64,000 nucleotides of DNA from CAWBOY01 sp963790585 (GTDB taxonomy: Bacteria > Planctomycetota > Planctomycetia > Gemmatales > Gemmataceae): contig CAWBOY010000001.1 in NCBI GenBank assembly GCA_963790585.1, forward strand, positions 124,001-188,000, in the 5' to 3' direction. This document shows, piece by piece, positions 44,525-54,358 of the stretch. Positions within the stretch are counted from its first letter, which is position 1, and the number at the start of each line of letters is the position of its first letter. The notes beneath the pieces are model-generated. The model worked only from the letters and a program-made list of their open reading frames with translations, did not search any database and was not told where the DNA came from. The translations under genes and the position numbers were made by a program.

Positions 44525-45085
44525 CTAATCCCGAGCAATCGGGATCTTGATCCGGGGCATTTCCAGGCTACCAAACCACAGCTTATCTTCTTTCTTGGCC
44601 ACGGTCAGTTTGCCCTGGAGGTATAACGTCCGTTTGTCGTCGCTTTTGAAGTACCAATGCGTAAGCGGGCCGAGGTCCAGATGGGCCGCCTGATCTTTCG
44701 GGATACCAGCCCCGCGATGAGCGACATTCATCTTCAGCGTGCTATCGTGCGGAATACGCAACAGTCCAGTGGATTCCAGCCTGATCTCATCCCAGGGCCC
44801 ATCTGCCGGGCTGACGGCCTTGCCCGCATCGTCGGTCACCGACCATGTTAGCGCGACACGATCCCAGGGAACCTCAATGACGTAGGCGGAATCGGAGACG
44901 TTCTGAAGCTCGAGATAAGTGACCAGGATCGGCGTGCCGTTGACGATCTCTTTCTGAACAAGGCTCAGCCGGGCCTGAATGCCATTGACGGGTTTCGACC
45001 AGGCGTCCTTGTCCGCGACAGGAGCGATCGAGAAGAAGAGGAAACCGGTAGCGGCGGCAATAGACAAAATAAGCATCAACCGCAT
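44525..45085 (-). CDS. Secreted protein of unknown function
   Basis: A 186-residue protein with a signal peptide (MRLMLILSIAAATGFLFFSIAP). The rest is beta-rich (ARLSLVQKEIVNGTPILVTYLELQNVSDSAYVIEV), resembling a small Ig-like domain. No family was recognised. It converges on rtcB and lies upstream of the trpA stop codon on the same strand but as a separate unit. Confidence 0.6.
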   Translation of the reverse strand: MRLMLILSIAAATGFLFFSIAPVADKDAWSKPVNGIQARLSLVQKEIVNGTPILVTYLELQNVSDSAYVIEVPWDRVALTWSVTDDAGKAVSPADGPWDEIRLESTGLLRIPHDSTLKMNVAHRGAGIPKDQAAHLDLGPLTHWYFKSDDKRTLYLQGKLTVAKKEDKLWFGSLEMPRIKIPIARD

Positions 45086-45149
45086 GATCGTTCCTTTCGG
45101 AAGAGTGCCAGCAAGAGATCTCTTCCTGAAGAGACGATTCAGGCCGGCG

Positions 45150-45977
45150 TTAAGCTTGATTTGGATTCAAAGCGGCACAAAGCGACTTTACGAGATCGCT
45201 CAACTCCGCGGCTACCTCTGCGACAGGTTTCGACCCCACTTGTTCGACCTTCCGCACCAGCGCGCTGCCGACGATGACGCCATCCGCGACGTCACGCAAC
45301 ATGCGGACATGCTCCGGCCGGCTGACGCCGAAGCCGACGCAAAGGGGTAGCTTCGTCTGTTGCCGCAGCCACGTCAGCTGGTCGAGCAGCTTATCCGGCA
45401 GCCGGTCGCGCTCGCCGGTGATGCCGGAGATGCTGACGCAGTAAAGAAAGCCTGTCGACCGTTGAGCGATCTCGATGGCACGCGGTTTCGGCGTCGTCGG
45501 CGTGATGAGATGGATCAACTTGAAATCGCGCTCGGCCGCCAATTTGCTAAGCGCAGCCGACTCGTCCCACGGCAGATCCGGCACGATCGCACCGCTGAAG
45601 CCGGCGGCGCGGGCTCGGTCGAGAAAGACTTCGAGGCCACGACGGTGAATCAGACTGTAGGAGACCATACCAACAAGAGGGATCTTGTTTGACGTGAATT
45701 CGGGAGCTTTCGACAGCTGCCCGGAGATCTCGAAAGCCTCATCAAGCCGAAAGCCGCGGTCCAGGGCCCGCGTATAAGAGGCTTGAATGACTGGTCCATC
45801 GGCGATCGGATCGCTGTACGGAAAGCCCAGTTCGAGCAAACTCGCTCCAGCAGAGGCGACCGCGCGAGCCAAGGTGACGGTGCCGGCAGCATCCGGATCG
45901 CCGGCGGTCAGGAACGGAATGAACGCTTTGCGATCCGATTGCTTGAGTGACTGAAAGAGTTGATCGATTGGGTTCAT
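45150..45977 (-). CDS. trpA: Tryptophan synthase alpha subunit
   Basis: TrpA converts indole-3-glycerol phosphate to indole. The 275-residue TIM barrel has FIPFLTAGDPDAAGTV, SLLELGFPYSDPIADGPVIQ with the catalytic glutamate and aspartate, GFLYCVSISGITGERDRL and CVGFGVSRPEHVRML. The start codon overlaps the trpB stop (ATGA), so translation is coupled. All conserved parts are intact. Confidence 0.96.
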   Translation of the reverse strand: MNPIDQLFQSLKQSDRKAFIPFLTAGDPDAAGTVTLARAVASAGASLLELGFPYSDPIADGPVIQASYTRALDRGFRLDEAFEISGQLSKAPEFTSNKIPLVGMVSYSLIHRRGLEVFLDRARAAGFSGAIVPDLPWDESAALSKLAAERDFKLIHLITPTTPKPRAIEIAQRSTGFLYCVSISGITGERDRLPDKLLDQLTWLRQQTKLPLCVGFGVSRPEHVRMLRDVADGVIVGSALVRKVEQVGSKPVAEVAAELSDLVKSLCAALNPNQA

Positions 45978-47179
45978 ATCTCATCGCCTTCCAGCCGCGC
46001 CACCTCATAACAATCCTTATCACCCCGGCCTGAAAAGCAGACGACGACAACCTCGTCCTTGCTCCGCTGGCCGGCGATGCGCATCGCTTCGACGACGGCG
46101 TGCGCGGTCTCCAAGGCCGGCAAGATCCCCTCCTGCTGGGAACAGAGCCGGAACATTTCGAGGGCTTCATCGTCGCCGACGCTGGTGTAGCGCACACGCT
46201 GGGTGTCGCGCCAGTAACTGTGTTCGGGGCCGACGCCGGGGTAGTCGAGCCCAGCGGAGATTGAGTGGACATTTGCCGTTTGGCCATCACCGTCCTGCAA
46301 GACGTAGCTGAAGGCGCCATGGAGTACGCCTGGCTTGCCGAAGCTAAGTGTGGCCGCATGATGGCCTTCGGTCTTGCCACGCCCGCCCGCTTCGACGCCG
46401 ACCAGCTCAACGCCTTTGTCTTCGACGAAGGGATAAAACATGCCCGCCGCGTTGCTGCCGCCGCCGACACAGGCGACGACGACGTTCGGTAGCCGGCCGA
46501 TCTGTTCGAGACATTGTTGCCGCGCTTCCGAGCCGATGACCGATTGAAAATCCCGGACCATGCGCGGAAACGGATGAGGCCCGACGACGCTGCCGATGAT
46601 GTAATGCGTCGTTTCGACGCTCGACATCCAATCGCGCATCGCTTCGTTGATGGCGTCGCGCAAAGTCTTGCTGCCAGTGCGGACGGGGATGACGCGCGTG
46701 CCCATCGCTTCCATTTTGAAGACGTTGAGCTTCTGGCGCCGCACATCCTCCTCGCCCATATAGACCTGGCATTCGAGGCCGAACAGGGCTGCCGCAGTGG
46801 CGCTGGCGACGCCGTGTTGCCCCGCTCCGGTCTCCGCGATGATGCGAGGCTTACCCATTCGCTTGGTTAACAGGGCCTGGCCGATGCAGTTGTTGATCTT
46901 GTGCGCGCCGGTGTGATTGAGGTCTTCGCGCTTGAGGAAGATCCGAGCGCCACCCGCCTTCGCCGTGAGCCGCTCGGCGAAATAAAGGCGCGACGGCCGG
47001 CCGACATATTCGTTCAATATGCGGTGAAACTGACTCTGAAACTCCGGATCTTGCCGCGCTCGGTCGTATTCCTCGGTGAGCTGGCGCAACGCCGCCATGA
47101 GCGTCTCGGGGACATATCGTCCGCCATAAGGACCGAAGCGACCAAGGTTATCCGGCAGCGCGGCCAGCGGCGCGGGCAT
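45974..47179 (-). CDS. trpB: Tryptophan synthase beta subunit
   Basis: TrpB joins indole and serine with pyridoxal phosphate. The ATG at 47179 is preferred; a TTG at 47197 would add six residues. It has GRFGPYGGRYVPETLM, KREDLNHTGAHKINN with the PLP lysine, ETGAGQHGVASATAAALFGL, ACVGGGSNAAGMFYPF binding the phosphate, and SAGLDYPGVGPEHSY. It is 401 residues, TrpB1 type. It overlaps trpA by four bases. No trp leader or other trp gene is visible nearby. Confidence 0.96.
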   Translation of the reverse strand: MPAPLAALPDNLGRFGPYGGRYVPETLMAALRQLTEEYDRARQDPEFQSQFHRILNEYVGRPSRLYFAERLTAKAGGARIFLKREDLNHTGAHKINNCIGQALLTKRMGKPRIIAETGAGQHGVASATAAALFGLECQVYMGEEDVRRQKLNVFKMEAMGTRVIPVRTGSKTLRDAINEAMRDWMSSVETTHYIIGSVVGPHPFPRMVRDFQSVIGSEARQQCLEQIGRLPNVVVACVGGGSNAAGMFYPFVEDKGVELVGVEAGGRGKTEGHHAATLSFGKPGVLHGAFSYVLQDGDGQTANVHSISAGLDYPGVGPEHSYWRDTQRVRYTSVGDDEALEMFRLCSQQEGILPALETAHAVVEAMRIAGQRSKDEVVVVCFSGRGDKDCYEVARLEGDEI

Positions 47180-47432
47180 GGCATTCTCACGAGGCAAGAA
47201 GGGGCGAATTTGATGGCTCTCTCACAGTAGACAGGCTGCGCGCGGAGGTCAAGGAGACGTGACTTTTGGGGCTTCTTGGATGAAAAGTGAAAATGTCCCG
47301 CTCGGAGGGTCGAATCAACTACGGAGCGTTTGACCTTATTGCTCCAGACAACTAGGCTAAACCGTGGACCCTACTCGCGGTTGCCCTGAACATTTGGGCG
47401 CCGGTATTTAATTTCACGGAGAAACCTGCCGC
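47180..47432. other. Divergent intergenic region between trpB and ettA
   Basis: About 250 bp holding the promoters of the trpBA operon and of the EttA gene. Nothing like an attenuator, T-box or riboswitch was recognised. Confidence 0.4.
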
Positions 47433-49103
47433 ATGGCGGAACAGTATATCTTCACGATCGAAAGCCTGACCAAGCTCTACCAAAAGCGCGAAGTTCTCAA
47501 AAACATCTGGTTGGCTTTCTATCCTGGAGCCAAGATCGGCGTCATCGGCAGCAACGGCGCGGGCAAGAGTACGCTGCTGCGCGTCATGGCCGGGGTCGAT
47601 AAGGACTTTCTGGGCACCGCCCGACTGACTCCCGGTTTTAGCGTGGGATTCGTGCCGCAGGAGCCGCGGCTGGACGAGACGACCGACGTGCGTGGCAACA
47701 TCGAGCAAGCCGTCGTGAAGACCCGCGCTCTGCTACTCAAGCAGGAGGAACTCGGCGAGAAGATGGCCACCGCCGATGCCGACGAAATGGACAAAATCAT
47801 GGACCAGATGAGCCGGGTCCAGGATGAGATCGACGCTGCGGACGCCTATAACCTTGATCGAAAGCTCGAAATCGCGATGGATGCCATGCGGCTGCCGCCC
47901 GCCGACGCCATGCCGACGACGCTTTCGGGCGGCGAGCGGCGCCGGGTCGCGCTGTGCAAGGCTCTCCTACAGCAGCCGGATTTGTTGCTCGTCGATGAGC
48001 CGACGAACCATCTCGATGCCGAGTCGGTGCAATGGCTCGAAAGGACTCTGCAGGATTACAAGGGAACCGTCGTGGCCGTCACCCATGACCGCTATTTCCT
48101 GGACAAGGTCGCCGAATGGATCCTCGAACTCGATCGCGGCGTCGGCTATCCGTTCAAGGGGAACTACTCGTCCTGGCTCGAACAGAAGCAGGCCCGGCTC
48201 GAAAAAGAAGAGAAAACAGAGTCGGCGCGTCGCAAAGCGCTGGCGCGTGAGCTGGAGTGGGCCAAAATGGCCCCGCGAGCTCGAGTGGCCAAGAGCAAGG
48301 CACGCTTGAGCGCCTACGAAAAGCTGGCGAGTCAAGAGTATGAGGAGCGAGAAGACGAAGTCCAGATTCAGATCCCGCCTGGGCCACACCTCGGCGACAT
48401 CGTCGTCCGGGCCGAAGGGGTGCGCAAGGCATACGGCGATAATCTCCTCATGGAGGATCTGAATTTTGACCTGCCGCGCGGCGGCATCGTGGGCATCATC
48501 GGCCCAAACGGCGCGGGCAAGACGACGCTCTTCCGCATGATAATGGGCCAGGAAACGCCCGACGCCGGCAAGCTGCGCGTCGGAGAAACGGTCGTGCCCG
48601 CTTACGTCGATCAGAACCGTGATGCGCTCGACCCTGAAAAAACAGTCTTCGAGGAGATCACCGGCGGTGTCGATTACCTGATGCTCGGCAAGCGCCGCGT
48701 CGCGTCGCGCGGCTATCTGTCGCGCTTTAACTTCAAGGGTCCGGACCAACAACGCAAAGTCGGCGAACTCTCCGGCGGCGAACGCAACCGCGTTCATCTG
48801 GCCAAGCTCCTCCGCCGCGGCGGCAATCTGCTGCTGCTCGATGAGCCGACGAACAACCTCGACGTCGATACACTGCGCACGTTGGAGGAAGCCCTCCTGA
48901 ACTTCGGCGGCTGCGCCGTCGTCATCAGCCACGATCGCTGGTTCTTGGACCGTATCGCGACCCACATACTCGCGTTTGAGGGAGATAGTAAGACGGTTTG
49001 GTGCGAAGGAAATTATCAGACGTATGAGGCGCAAAGGCGTCAGCGATTAGGAGTGGATGCCGATCAGCCGCATCGGATCAGGTATAAGAAACTGCACCAA
49101 TAA
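47433..49103 (+). CDS. ettA: Energy-dependent translational throttle protein EttA (ABC-F)
   Basis: Ribosome-binding ABC-F ATPase that gates entry into the elongation cycle by ATP/ADP level. Two ABC domains are visible: GSNGAGKSTLLRVM, LSGGERRRVALCKALL and LLLVDEPTNHLD for the first; GPNGAGKTTLFRMIMG, LSGGERNRVHLAKLL and LLLLDEPTNNLD for the second. A charged linker (WLEQKQARLEKEEK) and an arm region between them match the EttA P-site interaction motif. It is 556 residues, the expected length, and intact. Confidence 0.94.
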   Translation: MAEQYIFTIESLTKLYQKREVLKNIWLAFYPGAKIGVIGSNGAGKSTLLRVMAGVDKDFLGTARLTPGFSVGFVPQEPRLDETTDVRGNIEQAVVKTRALLLKQEELGEKMATADADEMDKIMDQMSRVQDEIDAADAYNLDRKLEIAMDAMRLPPADAMPTTLSGGERRRVALCKALLQQPDLLLVDEPTNHLDAESVQWLERTLQDYKGTVVAVTHDRYFLDKVAEWILELDRGVGYPFKGNYSSWLEQKQARLEKEEKTESARRKALARELEWAKMAPRARVAKSKARLSAYEKLASQEYEEREDEVQIQIPPGPHLGDIVVRAEGVRKAYGDNLLMEDLNFDLPRGGIVGIIGPNGAGKTTLFRMIMGQETPDAGKLRVGETVVPAYVDQNRDALDPEKTVFEEITGGVDYLMLGKRRVASRGYLSRFNFKGPDQQRKVGELSGGERNRVHLAKLLRRGGNLLLLDEPTNNLDVDTLRTLEEALLNFGGCAVVISHDRWFLDRIATHILAFEGDSKTVWCEGNYQTYEAQRRQRLGVDADQPHRIRYKKLHQ

Positions 49104-49138
49104 TAGAGAATTGGAACCGATCGTCTTGAGACTGGCGT

Positions 49139-49540
49139 ATGCCTCAGTTTTACTCGGTCCAATCGAAGCAGGATGCCCAGCGATTGGCCGGGGCCGGCGA
49201 ACCTTGGCCAACCGGCTTACAGCGATCCAATCTCGGAATTGGCTTGTATGCCTGGGAATCGCGCGTGACGGCGGAACATTATGGAAAGTTGCTCGAAAAC
49301 CGTGGAGCGAGCGATCTTGCAATTGTCTGTTATGAGATCTATCAAGGCGATCTAATGGCTTTGAAAGCGCTTGATCTAACACGAATGACTGATGAAGAAG
49401 TAGACGATTGGATGGAGCGATTTTCGCATTACGGCAACGCCGAGCCTCATGAATGGGAGTATGTCATTCGCGCCACCGACAAAGGGACAGAACATTACTT
49501 CGCGGCGGACGTTTTCGCAAAGTTCCGGGAGGTGTCATGA
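49139..49540 (+). CDS. Hypothetical protein
   Basis: A 133-residue protein with no recognised family. It starts MPQFYSVQSKQDAQRLAGAG and contains a WEYVIRATDKGTEHYF strand near the C-terminus. Its stop codon overlaps the start of the next gene by four bases, so the two are translationally coupled. Function unknown. Confidence 0.55.
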   Translation: MPQFYSVQSKQDAQRLAGAGEPWPTGLQRSNLGIGLYAWESRVTAEHYGKLLENRGASDLAIVCYEIYQGDLMALKALDLTRMTDEEVDDWMERFSHYGNAEPHEWEYVIRATDKGTEHYFAADVFAKFREVS

Positions 49541-49974
49541 GAGGGGAGCACCGCTTCTTGCGCACTAAGTCCGGCGTTTCCTATTTCGCACGCGTCGAGG
49601 TCGAGATCGTGACCGGCGAAACGAACTCGGAAGTTGAAGACGCGCTTCCCGATAATGTCGATACCAACGCAGGTGAAGTAAACAGTCGCGTCCAACCCTC
49701 GTGGGTGCAAGCCGCTCTGGAAGGCATTCGCGCCGCAATGGATCGAACGGGCCAAAATGGATCAGCGCATGGACACTACCACGCCTCCTTGATCCGCCTC
49801 CAGGGAACAATTTCAGATACCAGGGAAGATGTAATTCGTTGCGCGGCTGGCTTAGCCGCTTGGAAAGCGCTTGGCTCGGAAGGACCGGCTCCCGAAACAG
49901 CATTCGACGGTAAGCACTGGGTACTCGAATATCGAACGCCGGTTCTTGGCCCAGCCGAAAGGTCAGCGACATGA
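49537..49974 (+). CDS. Hypothetical protein with weak EF-G domain-IV-like sequence
   Basis: A 145-residue protein coupled to the gene before it (ATGA) with a GGGAGG site before the ATG. The C-terminal half (PSWVQAALEGIRAAM, then ASLIRLQGTISDTREDVIRCAAGLAAWKALG) is reminiscent of elongation factor G domain IV. That resemblance is weak and was not tested. Its stop overlaps the start of the ABC ATPase gene. Function unknown. Confidence 0.5.
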   Translation: MRGEHRFLRTKSGVSYFARVEVEIVTGETNSEVEDALPDNVDTNAGEVNSRVQPSWVQAALEGIRAAMDRTGQNGSAHGHYHASLIRLQGTISDTREDVIRCAAGLAAWKALGSEGPAPETAFDGKHWVLEYRTPVLGPAERSAT

Positions 49975-50697
49975 TGGAATTAGTCGACGTCACCAAGGTC
50001 TATCACCAAGGCCGCCGCTGTGTGCAGGCGGTGCGTGGCGTCAGCATGTCCGTGGCCGACGGCGAGTTCGTCTCCATCATGGGACCAAGCGGATCGGGTA
50101 AGTCTACCTTGATGCATTTGCTCGGCGCTCGACACGCCCACGACGGGCAAGGCGCTCTTTCGCGGCAAGGATCTCAACGCAATGTCGGACCGCGAGCGCT
50201 CCCTGCTGCGGCGCACGCGCATCGGTTTTGTGTTTCAGTTCTTCAATCTGTTGCCGACGCTGCGGGCCGATGAAAACGTCGCTTTACCGCTCTTATTAGG
50301 CGGACAATCGCGCAGTAAGGCGTTGCGACTGGCGGCGGCGGCGCTGGAGCGAGTGGGCTTGCCGCATCGGGCCGAACATTTCTCCGAGGAAATGTCAGGC
50401 GGTGAGATGCAGCGTGTCGCCATCGCGCGGGCGCTCGTCACGGAGCCGGATGCCGTCGTCTGCGACGAGCCGACGGGCAACCTCGATTCGGCATCGAGTA
50501 AGGAAATCCTCGCCCTGCTGCGCAGCCTTCCCGAGGATGGCAAGCGTTCGGTTGTCATGGTGACGCATGACGCGAACGCCGCGACCTATGGTGATCGTCT
50601 GGTGCGCATACGCGATGGGCTGCTCGAAGCGACCGAAACGTTGCGTTCTGATCGAACGCCTCGCGCTGATGCGCTGCATCAGCCCCAAGCGACGTGA
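49971..50697 (+). CDS. LolD/MacB-type ABC ATPase, frame-broken
   Basis: ATPase of an FtsX-type ABC exporter. The first frame holds VDVTKVYHQGRRCVQAVRGVSM and Walker A GPSGSGKSTLMHLLG. At about 50125-50132 the frame changes and the second frame continues LDTPTTGKALFRGKDLNAMSD, FVFQFFNLLPTLRADENVALPLLLGG, the signature MSGGEMQRVAIARALV and Walker B VVCDEPTGNLD. A loss of two bases near CTCGGCGCTC would give the usual GGLD sequence. It is followed by its permease gene 47 bp downstream. Confidence 0.85.
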
Positions 50698-50744
50698 GCG
50701 TGTCGCAAGCGTGAGTAATTATTAACTGCCTCTTCGGAGATTTC

Positions 50745-53353
50745 ATGCTCGCGTTACAGCGCACCCTGAGCTTCGGCTACCTCAGCCAGCGCTGGACCCG
50801 GACGGTGCTTATCATCCTGAGCATCGCTCTCGGCGTCGCCACCTTGGTGGGCACTCGCGCCTTGGCGACCAATCTCAACAAGGGCGCCGAACATGCGATG
50901 AATCCCCTCTCGGATCTCGCCGACCTCATCATCATGAAGGGGCAAACGGGCGTCCCGCGCGATCTGGTCGATCGACTGCGCCAGGCCAAAATATCTGGCA
51001 TCAAAGAACTTTACCCCCTCATTGTCGGTCATATCGGCCTGCCCGATCTCAAGAATCGCTCCGTCCTGTTGCTCGGCGTCGAAGCCGATTCTCCCGAGGC
51101 GATTACCAAGGGCGATCGTCCGTGGGGCGAAGTCAAGCCGAGTGTCGAGGCGCTTAGCAAATACACCTGGCGACGACTCCAGGGCGCGATGGCCGACGCT
51201 CGCCTCGGCTTGGTCGGCGAAGGCCTGCTGCAAGAACTCGGCTGGGATCCTTTGACAGAGCCACAGATCCTCAAAGTCCGCGGCGGCGTGCAAGTCGATG
51301 TGGCGGTCATCGGCTCCATCGTACTCAAAGGCGAGTCGGCGACGAAACTGGGAACTAACTTCGTTGTCCTCGAACTTAAAGAAGCGGCCCGCCTGCTTTA
51401 TCCGCGCCGACCCAATTTCGTCACGCAAGTCAATATCCGCCTGGAGGACGGTGCCGATCGTGCGGCACTGCGAAAGCAGATTCAACACGTCGTCGGCGAC
51501 TCGGGAAAGGTCCGAACGGTCGATGAGTTCAATCTCACGGTCCGCGACGTGACGGCTGGGTTGGAACTTGGCTTCATGGTCGGCGGCGCCGGCGCCCTGA
51601 TGGTCGGATTGTTTCTCGTGTTCAACGTCCTTTCTGTAAGTGTGGCGGAGCGGAGGCATGACATTGGCATCATGCGCTCACTCGGAGCGACGCGCGGGCA
51701 AGTCGCCTGGCTGTTCATCTTCGAAGCGGCGGTGCTCGGTCTACTCGGTGCGTTGCTCGGTGTCCCGCTCGGGTGGGGTTTGGCGAAGATCGCATTGAGC
51801 CCCGTGCGGCAGGCGATCGGCGAAGCCTTTCTCGAGCTACCGGCCATCGAATTAGAAATGTCGTGGCTCACGATCGTCTTCGCCGTCGTAGCGGGCATCG
51901 GTACCGCGATCCTTGCAGCGCTCGTCCCAGCTCTCCAAGCCGCGCAGGAAGAACCCGCCGATGCCGTCCGGCGTGTGCCCGTCGTCGTGCGCATCATCTA
52001 CCGGATTCTCCATATTGCGGTCTGCGTTCTTCTGGTCAGCTTCGCACTCGTGGCGGCACTCCTGCGCGATTGGCTGCCTGTCCGGACCGGCGCCTTCGGC
52101 GGCGCGATCTGCCTGCAGCTCGGCGTCATGGTGGCGACGCCTTTGTTGGCGGGTATTTTGGGCCGATTGATTCAGCCCGTGTTCCGACGTTTTCTTGGCG
52201 TCGAAGGCCGACTGGCCGCGGACAATCTGATCCGCTCGCCAGGTCGCACCGGCTTGGTGATCGCCGCTCTTGCCGCCACGAGTGCGCTCCTCATGCTCAC
52301 CGCCGGCTTTATTCGCAGCAGCGAGACGGCCATTCACACCTGGCTCGATGAACAAATCGGGGCTGACCTGTTCGTGACCTCCGGCGCGGCCGTCAGCGGC
52401 GGCCAATGGTTGCCGATGAACAAAGACGTCCCCGCGGCCCTGAAGAAGCTGCCCGGCGTCCAGTCCGTCCTGCCGCTCCGGGCTCATCGGCTCGATTATC
52501 GCGATCGCATCGTCTTTCTAATGGCTCTCGACGCCGACGCTTTCGACGATTCGCCGAATAGCAACGCCCTGGCACGCCATTTCGCCCGGTTTCCTCGATT
52601 CCGCGAGCCGGGCACGGCTCTGATCTCGGAGAATTTCGCCTCTCTTTATCATGTGGACACCGGCGATACGATCACGATCGATGGCGGCGGCGACCAACAG
52701 GTGACTTTGGAAGTGCTGGGGAAAATCACCGATTACACTTGGAACAGAGGCACAATACTCGTCAACCGCGACTGGTACCGAAAAGAGTACCACGACGATC
52801 AAGTTGACATCTGCGACGTCTGGCTTCGTCCCGAGGCCGATCTCGATACCGTCCATCAAACCCTCCTTGATAGCAGTCTCGCCAGCGACAACGTGCTGAC
52901 CGCGATCACGCGGGCGCAGTTTCGTGCCGATCTTTCCAGCGTGTTGCAGCGGATCTATGGCCTGGCTTATGCCCAACAGTTCATCGTCGGCATGGTCGCT
53001 CTCTTGGGCGTCATTAGTGCCTTGTTCATCTCTGTGTTGCAGCGCCGCCGTGAATTGGGGTTGCTGCGCGGTCGGGGCCACGCGGGCAGATCATGCGCTC
53101 CGTGCTGGCCGAGGCGACCTTGATGGGAATCATCGGCGCGGTCATCGGCTTCTTCTTCGGCGTGCTTCTCGAATGGTATCTATTAGAGGTCTTGCTAGTC
53201 GATGAGGCTGGCTTCTCATTTCCGATGCTGATTCCCTGGACCGCTTGCGGTTTGGTGTGCGGATCGTCTATTTTGACCGCGACAATCGTCGGCCTGTGGC
53301 CGGCGTATTATGCGACCAAGATGCGCATTCCCGATGCGATTGCGTATGAATAA
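50745..53353 (+). CDS. FtsX-family ABC permease, frame-broken near the 3' end
   Basis: Membrane protein of a lipoprotein- or peptide-type exporter with two FtsX domains. The first transmembrane helix is VLIILSIALGVATLVG, then a large periplasmic MacB-type core, then helices such as LMVGLFLVFNVLSVSVAERRHDIGIMRSLGATRGQ at about residue 285-320. At about 53070-53085 the frame changes: the second frame gives MRSVLAEATLMGIIGAVIGFFFGV and ends PAYYATKMRIPDAIAYE at 53353. A single missing base explains this. It pairs with the upstream ATPase. Confidence 0.85.
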
Positions 53354-53377
53354 GGAAATGATTCACGAGGGCGTCTC

Positions 53378-53835
53378 ATGTCTTCGCTACGCCGCGTAGC
53401 GGATGCCTCCGCGGGGCCGACCGCTCTCGGTATCCTTGTGCCGCCGGGGCCGCGCACGTTTCTTATCCTGCGCCGCGCTCGTTGTCGTGGGATCTTGTCC
53501 TCATGCGCGAGGACGGCGTGACCTTCGCGGAGCTGAGTCGGCCGGAAGCTCAGGCCTCCGCGCAGTGCCTGCTTAGCGCGCTGGAGGATGGAATTGAGGA
53601 GCCCGACCCGTTCGAGGCGGCCCAGCTTCCCGATGCGAATTACTGGTTGCGGGTCCGGCTGCGCAGCTTTTTGTTCGTCCTTTGTCCGCGCACGCCGGGG
53701 CAACCATATCGACCGCACGTCTTCAGCGACATGAAGGCCGCCCAGCGGATCGCGGACATCTTCTGCCCGCTCCTATGCCCGCCCGCTGGAACCGTGCAAG
53801 AAGTCTACTGCAACGCTCACAATTTCCACTCGTAA
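53378..53835 (+). CDS. Hypothetical protein, frame-broken near the 5' end
   Basis: The ATG at 53378 reads MSSLRRVADASAGPTALGIL then VPPGPRTFLIL, after which the frame moves by one base near 53465-53475 and continues RSLSWDLVLMREDGVTFAEL, EAQASAQCLLSALEDGIEEPDP and YWLRVRLRSFLFVLCPRTPGQ to 53835. No family was recognised. It lies between the FtsX permease and the NUDIX gene and may belong to the same transcript. Confidence 0.55.
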
Positions 53836-53839
53836 CAAC

Positions 53840-54325
53840 ATGCCCTACACTCCCATCCTCGCCACGCTCGGTTACATCCTGTCGCCAGATGGCCGAAAAG
53901 TCCTGCTGGTCCACCGCAATCGCCGCCCTGACGATCCGCATTTCGGCAAATACAACGGCCTCGGTGGCAAAGTCGAGCCGCTCGAAGACGTCGTAACTTG
54001 CATGAAACGCGAGATACGCGAGGAAAGCACTCTCGAATGCGATCAAATGCAGCTACGCGGCACCATTAGCTGGCCCGGCTTCGGCAAAGGCGGTGAGGAT
54101 TGGTTCGGCTTTCTCTTCCGCATCGACCGATTTAGCGGCACGCCACGGACCGAGAACCCGGAAGGCACGCTGACCTGGGTCGAAGTAGAGCGGATCTTGG
54201 AATTGCCACTCTGGGATGGCGACCCGTTTTTCCTACCATTGGTGTTTGGGGGAGACCGGGTCTTTCACGGCGTGATGCCCTATCAGGATGGCAAGCCTTT
54301 GTCGTGGATGTATAGTTTGCTGTAG
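53840..54325 (+). CDS. NUDIX hydrolase, MutT-like
   Basis: A 161-residue NUDIX protein, probably an 8-oxo-dGTP diphosphatase or related housecleaning enzyme. The NUDIX box is GGKVEPLEDVVTCMKREIREE, containing the REIREE core, with the last glycine replaced. It has FGKYNGLGGKVE before it and a C-terminal WVEVERILELPLWDGDPFFLPLVF. Intact. Confidence 0.88.
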   Translation: MPYTPILATLGYILSPDGRKVLLVHRNRRPDDPHFGKYNGLGGKVEPLEDVVTCMKREIREESTLECDQMQLRGTISWPGFGKGGEDWFGFLFRIDRFSGTPRTENPEGTLTWVEVERILELPLWDGDPFFLPLVFGGDRVFHGVMPYQDGKPLSWMYSLL

Positions 54326-54358
54326 CGCCAAAAAACGTCTAGCCGCTAAACGGATGAG

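Noticed and set aside
47180..47432. Possible trp attenuator upstream of trpBA
   Set aside because: No leader peptide with Trp codons and no paired terminator/antiterminator stems were visible.
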